From Verrucomicrobiota bacterium (lineage in GTDB: Bacteria > Verrucomicrobiota > Verrucomicrobiia > Opitutales > Opitutaceae), in assembly GCA_023443985.1 (NCBI GenBank), contig JAEZSJ010000075.1, positions 1 through 10,609 of the forward strand: a stretch of DNA of 10,609 bases. Reading direction: 5' to 3'. Positions 6,481-10,609 of this stretch are shown here, one piece after another. The translations under genes were made by a program, and so were the position numbers. Under the pieces are notes generated by a model, which was given only the letters and a program-made list of their open reading frames with translations, ran no database searches and was not told where the DNA came from. Positions within the stretch are counted from its first letter, which is position 1. Each line of letters begins with the position of its first letter.

Positions 6481-7083
6481 ATGTCCGACATCCAACGTCT
6501 GCTCGCCAACAACCGCGCCTGGTCCGCCGCGATCCGCGAACGCGATCCCTCGTTCTTCCCGACGCTCGCGCGCCAGCAGCGTCCCTCGTTCCTCTGGATC
6601 GGCTGCGCCGACAGCCGGGTGCCGGCCAACGAGATCGTGGGCCTGCTGCCGGGCGAGATGTTCGTCCATCGCAACATCGCCAACGTCGTCGCCCACTCGG
6701 ATCTGAACTGCCTCTCCGTGCTCCAGTACGCCATCGACGTTCTCCAGGTGCAGCACGTGATCGTGTGCGGCCACTACGGCTGCAACGGCGTGCGCGCCGT
6801 GGTCCGCGGCGAGCGCATCGGCCTCGCCGACAACTGGCTGCGGCACGTGCGGGATGTGTGGGAGAAGAACGCCGCCGCGGTCGAGGAGGCGCCCACGCCG
6901 GCCGCGCGCGTCGACCGCCTGTGCGAGTGCAATGTCGTCGCGCAGGTCGCCAACGTCGCGCAGACGACCGTCGCGCGCGACGCCTGGGCCCGCGGCCAGC
7001 CGCTCGCGGTGCATGGCTGGATCTACGGCCTCGGCGACGGCCTCGTGCGCGACCTCGGTGTATCCGTCGACCGGAACGCGTGA
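6481..7083 (+). CDS. can: Beta-class carbonic anhydrase
   Basis: Protein of 200 residues, cytosolic, interconverting CO2 and bicarbonate. All beta-class zinc ligands and the catalytic dyad are present: Cys42, Asp44 and Arg46 in CADSRVPANEI, then His98 and Cys101 in CGHYGCNG. GLLPGEMFVHRNIANVV and the C-terminal VHGWIYGLGDGLV are typical of the E. coli Can (YadF) type, and the length is near the usual 200-220. It follows purE by 69 nt with a hairpin in between. Both neighbouring pathways consume bicarbonate: biotin carboxylation upstream, and N5-CAIR formation for PurE. This enzyme may therefore supply or recycle that substrate. No good Shine-Dalgarno is visible; the leader is A-rich. Confidence 0.96.
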   Translation: MSDIQRLLANNRAWSAAIRERDPSFFPTLARQQRPSFLWIGCADSRVPANEIVGLLPGEMFVHRNIANVVAHSDLNCLSVLQYAIDVLQVQHVIVCGHYGCNGVRAVVRGERIGLADNWLRHVRDVWEKNAAAVEEAPTPAARVDRLCECNVVAQVANVAQTTVARDAWARGQPLAVHGWIYGLGDGLVRDLGVSVDRNA

Positions 7084-7132
7084 CGCGCGAGCGGGCGCGA
7101 GGAAGGCGCCGCGGGCGCGCGTTTGTGCGTAG

Positions 7133-7153
7133 GGCCGCACCTCCTGTGCGGCC
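7133..7153. terminator. Inverted repeat at the convergent junction, possible bidirectional terminator
   Basis: GGCCGCAC (7133-7140) and GTGCGGCC (7146-7153) form a perfect 8-bp stem with loop CTCCT. It lies in the 79-nt gap between the convergent carbonic anhydrase and alpha-galactosidase genes. There is no T run on either side. The position suits a bidirectional transcription end; the strength is uncertain. Confidence 0.45.
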
Positions 7154-7162
7154 GCGGCGGCT

Positions 7163-8980
7163 TCAGGGCTGCCGCGCCGGCGCGGCAGCCGCGCTGAGCC
7201 GGTACAGCTTCGCGCCGTGGAACGGCACCTCCGGCGCGAATGTGCCGGAGTGCTCGCCGAGATCGGTGCGCGCCCAGAGGTCGCGAATCCGAACGGCGGT
7301 TACGCCGGTGAGCGCGGCGAGGTCGACCTCGATCGGGACGACGGCGGACGTGGCGGTGTTCGCCGCGCTGCCGACGACGGCGAGGCAGCGCACGGCGCCC
7401 GGGCCGTCGTACTTCGGCTCGAGGCCGACCGCCGCGCGGAAACGCACCGCATCGGCCGGCACCGCGTACTCGATCACCGCCGCGGCCAGTGCGCTGAGGC
7501 CGGGCACCTGTTCGCCGTCCTTGGCGACCTTGGCGCTGTCCCATTGCGCATCGGCGTGCGTCCAGGGCTGCGCGGTGAGCGGCCGTTCGGAGCCGTCGGC
7601 CAGGACCCAGCGCGGCTCCCGCCAGAGCACGGGTGCGAAGCCCTCGAACTCGCCCACGGGGTCCGCGGCGAGGAAGAGCGCGCGGCCGTCGCCCACCTCG
7701 ATGTCGATCGTGCTCCCGCGGGCGGCGTCGGCGCGGAGCGCGCCGGAGTCGTGCCGCGCGTTCTCCGGCACGAGGCGGACGCGGTCGCGGGCGTTGAAGA
7801 GCGCGAGGTAGGTGTCGCCGGTTTTTGGATCTTTCGCGGTCCAGGCGACCAGGCCGTTGTGCTCGAAGAGCGGGCGGTTGTCGGTGCTGTGCTGGTTGAC
7901 GGCGAGCACCTCGTCGTTGGTGAGCAGCGAAAGGGTGAACGGGTCGGTCTTGGTGAGGTCGCCGCCGTGCATGAGCGGCGAGCGGGCGATCGACCAGAGG
8001 GTCATCAACGTGAACTGTTCGTCGGGGGTGAAACGAGTGCCGCGCGTGCCGAGCACGAGCGTGCCGAGCGGGAGCATGTCCGCGTCGGGCCAGGCGCCGG
8101 CGACGCGGTGCGGGTTCCAGGCGGCGAGCCGGCCGAACTGCTCGCGCAGCGCGAGCCAGCGGTCCCAGAAGTCGTCGCTGATGCGCCAGAGGTTGGCGTG
8201 GTCGACCACGTGGGAGGCGGCGCGGAGGTCGGTCGCGCCGGGCGAGAGGCTGAGCACCATCGGGCGGCCGGTCTTGTCGATCGCGCGGCGGATGGCCTCG
8301 ATCTCCGGCTGGTTCTGGAAATAGGGGCGGCTGAGGTCGTCGACCTTCACATAGTCCACGCCCCACTCGGCGAGCAGCGCGAAGACCGAGTCGTAGTAGG
8401 CCTGCGCGCCGGGCTTCGCCATGTCGACGCCGTACATGTCGGGGTTCCATGGGCACACATGGACCTTGTCGGCGATGTCCTGCGCGCGGAGCTCGGTGCC
8501 GAGGATCGGCAGGTTGCGCTCGACGGCCTGCCGCGGGATGCCGCGCATGAGGTGCACGCCGAACTTCAGGCCGAGCCCGTGCACATACGCCGAGAGGTCG
8601 CGGAAACCGTTGCCGCCCGCCGCCGAGGGGAACCGGTTGACCGCGGGCTGGAGCCGCCCGAACTCGTCCATCGTGAGCACGGCATCGGCGCGGTAGTCGT
8701 GGCTCTTCGCGCCGGGTTCGTACCACTGGATGTCGACCACGACATACTGCCAGCCGTGCGCCTTGAGCTGCGCGGCCATGAAGTCCGCCTGCTCCTTCGT
8801 CTGCGCCTCGGTCACGGTCGTGGCGAAGCAGTCCCAGCTGTTCCATCCCATCGGCGGCGTGGGCGCCCACGTGCGGAAGTTCGGGACCGTTTCCGCGGCG
8901 CACGCGGCGGAGGCGAAGCCGGCGAGGCAGAGAGCCGGCGCGACGAGACGCCGGAGCGACGAGGCAAGGGGAGGCAACAT
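7163..8980 (-). CDS. Secreted GH27 alpha-galactosidase with embedded NPCBM-like region
   Basis: Protein of 605 residues from ATG 8980-8978. The frame is open far upstream, but the signal peptide fixes this start: basic LRRLVA, hydrophobic core, then ACA-AE near residues 26-30, so it is exported. The mature protein opens with TPPMGWNSWDCF, the GH27 signature, followed by YVVVDIQW. The nucleophile is expected at Asp214 in YVKVDD and the acid/base at Asp270 in WRISDDFWDRW. SIARSPLMHGGDL and LLTNDEVLAVNQ complete the barrel. The C-terminal beta domain starts near 373 (HNGLVAWTAKD) and ends with VPIEVDLAALTGV and RDLWARTDLG. Between about 430 and 540 lies an NPCBM-like segment (WTHADAQWD, IEYAVPADAVRFRAAVGLE), which may bind galactosyl sugars. 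It releases terminal alpha-galactose from oligosaccharides or polysaccharides. No transporter or other glycosidase is next to it. Confidence 0.93.
   Translation of the reverse strand: MLPPLASSLRRLVAPALCLAGFASAACAAETVPNFRTWAPTPPMGWNSWDCFATTVTEAQTKEQADFMAAQLKAHGWQYVVVDIQWYEPGAKSHDYRADAVLTMDEFGRLQPAVNRFPSAAGGNGFRDLSAYVHGLGLKFGVHLMRGIPRQAVERNLPILGTELRAQDIADKVHVCPWNPDMYGVDMAKPGAQAYYDSVFALLAEWGVDYVKVDDLSRPYFQNQPEIEAIRRAIDKTGRPMVLSLSPGATDLRAASHVVDHANLWRISDDFWDRWLALREQFGRLAAWNPHRVAGAWPDADMLPLGTLVLGTRGTRFTPDEQFTLMTLWSIARSPLMHGGDLTKTDPFTLSLLTNDEVLAVNQHSTDNRPLFEHNGLVAWTAKDPKTGDTYLALFNARDRVRLVPENARHDSGALRADAARGSTIDIEVGDGRALFLAADPVGEFEGFAPVLWREPRWVLADGSERPLTAQPWTHADAQWDSAKVAKDGEQVPGLSALAAAVIEYAVPADAVRFRAAVGLEPKYDGPGAVRCLAVVGSAANTATSAVVPIEVDLAALTGVTAVRIRDLWARTDLGEHSGTFAPEVPFHGAKLYRLSAAAAPARQP
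7167..7190. repeat. Perfect 24-bp palindrome at the 3' end of the alpha-galactosidase gene
   Basis: A 10-bp arm starting GGCTGCCGCG at 7167, the centre CCGG, and the complementary arm to 7190 make an uninterrupted 24-bp palindrome. It overlaps the codons for the low-complexity C-terminus SAAAAPARQP. It lies 13 bp from the 7133-7153 inverted repeat, so the transcript end would be strongly folded on either strand. Confidence 0.6.
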
Positions 8981-9073
8981 GCGGCGAAACAAGCCCCGCG
9001 GTCCCGCGTCGGCAAACTCCGAGTGACAACGCAACGGTTTCTCCCGCCCCCGCGAGACCGCCGGGCTTGTCCT

Positions 9074-9105
9074 CGCCGCGGCCACCCGCGGCGCCGCGCC
9101 TTTTT
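9074..9105 (+). promoter_or_regulatory. Hairpin plus T5 in the divergent region (terminator- or attenuator-like)
   Basis: CGCCGCGG (9074-9081) and CCGCGGCG (9086-9093) form a perfect 8-bp stem with loop CCAC. CCGCGCC and TTTTT (9101-9105) follow. Nothing is coded on this strand upstream. It would therefore act on a leader transcript, on transcription entering from the galactosidase side, or not at all. The 7-nt gap before the T run weakens the terminator reading. Confidence 0.3.
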
Positions 9106-9106
9106 C

Positions 9107-9132
9107 GAAACGTGCTGACTCCAAACGCTGTC
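9107..9132 (+). promoter_or_regulatory. Candidate ECF-type promoter before the sigma-factor operon
   Basis: GAAAC at 9107-9111 and GTC at 9130-9132, 18 nt apart, loosely resemble the GGAAC / CGTC elements of many ECF sigma promoters. They lie 45 nt ahead of the first ATG of the operon. ECF operons are often autoregulated, which makes the site plausible, but the elements are short and the spacing is slightly long. Confidence 0.2.
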
Positions 9133-9176
9133 GCCGGGCGTATCCCGGGCAGTTCACCGAAATCAGGGACACGACC

Positions 9177-9728
9177 ATGCAACACGTTCGCCTTCTCCTC
9201 GGCCTCGCGGCGGCGACACTCGTCGCGCTCGGGTGGCTTGCCCACGCGACTTGCTGCGGCGCCGGCTCGTGGAACGAGGCGGCGTGGCCGGATGCGCGCA
9301 CCCGGGCGGAGCTTCGTTCCCCAGCGGCGCGCGCCGAGGCGCCGGCCGAGGCTGGGAGTCTGCGGCCGGCCGAGGCGATCCACCAGCATCGTGCAGCGCG
9401 CCCGCTCACGCGGGTGTGGTGGCCCGACGGCGTGCTCGCCGGCACGACGGAACTCGATCCCGAGTTGTTTCGGTCCGCGGCCGGGCCCCGGCCAATCGAG
9501 CCGCCGCTCGCGGCGGACAACTGGCAGTCGGGGGCAGGCGTCGGGATGGAGTCCGTGCTGCGGCCGCAAGGTGTGCGTGCGTTCACGGTTCGGGCCCCGG
9601 CCGCGGAGGCGGGCGGAACGCCGTTCGCGAAAGACGCGGAATGGCGTACCTCCGCCGCCGCGCGGCACAACGCGGGCGCGGACGCCGTCTCCCTGCTCCG
9701 GGCCACCCGGGCCAACCACCGTTTCTGA
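9177..9728 (+). CDS. Uncharacterised exported or membrane-anchored protein preceding an ECF sigma factor
   Basis: Protein of 183 residues; I do not recognise a family. The ATG at 9177 has AGGGA at 9165-9169 as ribosome binding site. Residues about 4-24 (VRLLLGLAAATLVALGWLAHA) form a signal peptide or single membrane anchor, followed directly by a Cys-Cys pair (26-27). The rest is rich in Ala, Pro and Arg, with Trp-containing stretches (LTRVWWPDGVLAG, LAADNWQSG) and no visible catalytic motif. Third codon positions are strongly G/C, supporting real coding. Its TGA overlaps the ATG of the sigma-factor gene by one base (TGATG), so the two are probably co-translated. It could be an envelope protein tied to the signal the sigma factor answers; that is inference. 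Confidence 0.7.
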   Translation: MQHVRLLLGLAAATLVALGWLAHATCCGAGSWNEAAWPDARTRAELRSPAARAEAPAEAGSLRPAEAIHQHRAARPLTRVWWPDGVLAGTTELDPELFRSAAGPRPIEPPLAADNWQSGAGVGMESVLRPQGVRAFTVRAPAAEAGGTPFAKDAEWRTSAAARHNAGADAVSLLRATRANHRF

Positions 9729-10372
9729 TGGATCACGCCGAACCTCTGCCGATCTCCTTCGCGCCGCGCGAGCGGTGGCACGCCGCCGCGGCGGCCGACC
9801 GCAGCGAGACGCCTGCGCCGGCGTTCGGGCCGGAGGCGTTGTCCGTGCATCGCGAACTCGTGGCGCGCATGGCCGCCGGCGACGCCGCGGCGCTGCGGAC
9901 CTTTGTCGACGAGATGGGCAGCCGCGTGCACGGGATCGTGCTGCGGATCCTGCGCGATCCCGAGGCGGCGCGCGAAGCCGTGCAGGACACGTTTCTCAAG
10001 GCCTGGCGGCAGGCCGGCAGCTACCGCGCCGACCGCGGCGAGGTGATCTCGTGGCTCGTCTTCATCGCGCGCAACGTGGCGATCGACCGCGTGCGACGGC
10101 AGGCCCGCCAACGCGCGCTGCTCGAGGCGTTGCGCGACGAGACCGACGGCGTGGTCCCGCCGCCGCAGGAGGCGTTTGCGCGGCGCGAGGCCGTCTCGCT
10201 CGGGCTGGCACGGCTGGCTGCGCCGCAACGCCAGGCGCTCGAACTCGCCTTCTTCGACGGATGCACGCAGGCCGAGATCGCCGCCGCGATGCGGACGACG
10301 GTCGGCAACGTGAAGAACCACCTCGCCCGCGGTCTGCGCAAACTCCGCGAACTCTTTCCCGCCCATGAATGA
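9728..10372 (+). CDS. ECF-family RNA polymerase sigma-70 factor
   Basis: Protein of 214 residues. Region 2 spans about 43-127: core-binding and -10 recognition in VLRILRDPEAAREAVQDTFLKAW and SWLVFIARNVAIDRVRRQAR. Region 4 spans about 156-210, with a helix-turn-helix for -35 recognition in CTQAEIAAAMRTTVGNVKNHL, closed by RGLRKLREL. There is no region 3 or 1.1, as expected for an ECF factor. An extra N-terminal stretch of about 40 residues, low in structure, precedes region 2. The start at 9728 overlaps the previous gene's stop by one base, and an 8-nt overlap links it to the downstream anti-sigma candidate. It should redirect RNA polymerase to a stress or envelope regulon when released by its anti-sigma factor. 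Confidence 0.95.
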   Translation: MDHAEPLPISFAPRERWHAAAAADRSETPAPAFGPEALSVHRELVARMAAGDAAALRTFVDEMGSRVHGIVLRILRDPEAAREAVQDTFLKAWRQAGSYRADRGEVISWLVFIARNVAIDRVRRQARQRALLEALRDETDGVVPPPQEAFARREAVSLGLARLAAPQRQALELAFFDGCTQAEIAAAMRTTVGNVKNHLARGLRKLRELFPAHE

Positions 10373-10609
10373 CGACACCTCCACGGAAGCACTGCGCTAC
10401 CTGCTCGACGAGATGGACGAGGTGCGGCGCGCGGCCTTCGAGGCCTCGCTCGAGTCCGACCCCGTCGCCGCGGCGGAGTACAAGCGCACCGCCGACGCGC
10501 TCGCCGGCTATGCGCTCACCGCAGCGCCGGCCGTGACTTTCGCCGCCGAGGAGCGCGCCGGGCTCGCGGCGGCGGTCCTTGCCGCCGCGCAACCCGCAAG
10601 GCCCCGCCG
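10365..10609 (+). CDS. N-terminal part of a probable anti-sigma factor (runs off the window)
   Basis: An ATG at 10365 opens a frame that overlaps the sigma-factor gene by 8 nt and stays open for 81 codons to the window end. The N-terminus, TEALRYLLDEMDEVRRAAFEASLESDPVAAAEYKRTADAL, is the acidic helical pattern typical of anti-sigma factors encoded directly after ECF factors. No zinc-binding HxxxCxxC motif is present in the visible part, so it would be of the non-zinc type. A transmembrane helix would be expected further on but is outside the window. The position after the sigma gene is the strongest evidence. Confidence 0.75.
   Translation, partial: MNDDTSTEALRYLLDEMDEVRRAAFEASLESDPVAAAEYKRTADALAGYALTAAPAVTFAAEERAGLAAAVLAAAQPARPR

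Noticed and set aside
9025..9060. TTGTCA-like -35 element on the minus strand upstream of the alpha-galactosidase gene
   Set aside because: No acceptable -10 at a suitable distance; a hexamer alone is not evidence of a promoter.
7217..9118. 633-codon open frame on the plus strand opposite the alpha-galactosidase gene
   Set aside because: Antisense shadow of a clear GH27 gene; the translation shows only low-complexity Arg/Gly/Val/Glu sequence.
7023..9719. 898-codon minus-strand frame across the galactosidase and upstream region
   Set aside because: Out-of-frame shadow of the galactosidase gene, with arginine-rich translation typical of GC-rich shadows.
8981..10384. Upstream extension of the alpha-galactosidase frame to about 10384
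   Set aside because: The signal peptide starting at 8980 fixes the true start, and the extension lies antisense to the unknown exported protein and the sigma factor.
1..10609. tRNA, rRNA, CRISPR arrays, insertion sequences or prophage genes
   Set aside because: None seen: no tandem spaced repeats, transposase motifs, tRNA-like cloverleaf ends or ribosomal RNA signatures were noticed on either strand.

Overview
The window is a GC-rich bacterial segment with tightly packed genes, strongly G/C-biased third codon positions and mostly weak Shine-Dalgarno sequences. The gene content (a PocR-type AraC regulator, a secreted GH27 alpha-galactosidase with an embedded NPCBM-like region, and an ECF sigma/anti-sigma pair) fits a verrucomicrobial genome of the Opitutaceae type. 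That placement is an inference from gene style, not from a marker gene. The first 57 bases are almost pure G and look like a sequencing or assembly artefact at a contig end. They cut off a minus-strand gene of unknown function.

Layout. Minus strand, 58-1132: the truncated gene and an AraC/PocR regulator. Plus strand, 1256-7083: a run of six genes diverging from the regulator. These encode a biotin-dependent carboxyltransferase (oxaloacetate decarboxylase alpha / pyruvate carboxylase B type, without a biotin domain), a small protein resembling the soluble tail of OadG, a 641-residue protein that appears to be DUF4914 and carries PEP-carboxykinase-like motifs, a protein-kinase-like protein, PurE, and a beta-carbonic anhydrase. 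Several are coupled by 1-8 nt gaps or a 4-nt overlap. Minus strand, 7163-8980: a secreted GH27 alpha-galactosidase convergent with the carbonic anhydrase gene, with strong inverted repeats at the junction. Plus strand, 9177 to the end: an uncharacterised exported or membrane-anchored protein, an ECF sigma factor, and the start of its probable anti-sigma factor, all overlapping.

The most interesting part is 1256-7083. Almost every recognisable enzyme there acts on CO2, bicarbonate or a carboxyl group at the pyruvate/oxaloacetate/PEP node or in purine synthesis. An unstudied PEPCK-like P-loop protein sits next to an unstudied kinase-like protein at its centre. The divergent PocR/AraC protein is a candidate regulator, and an inverted repeat (TTTGCA-N10-TGCAAA) lies between the two promoters. 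All function calls rest on motifs read by eye; no database search was possible.
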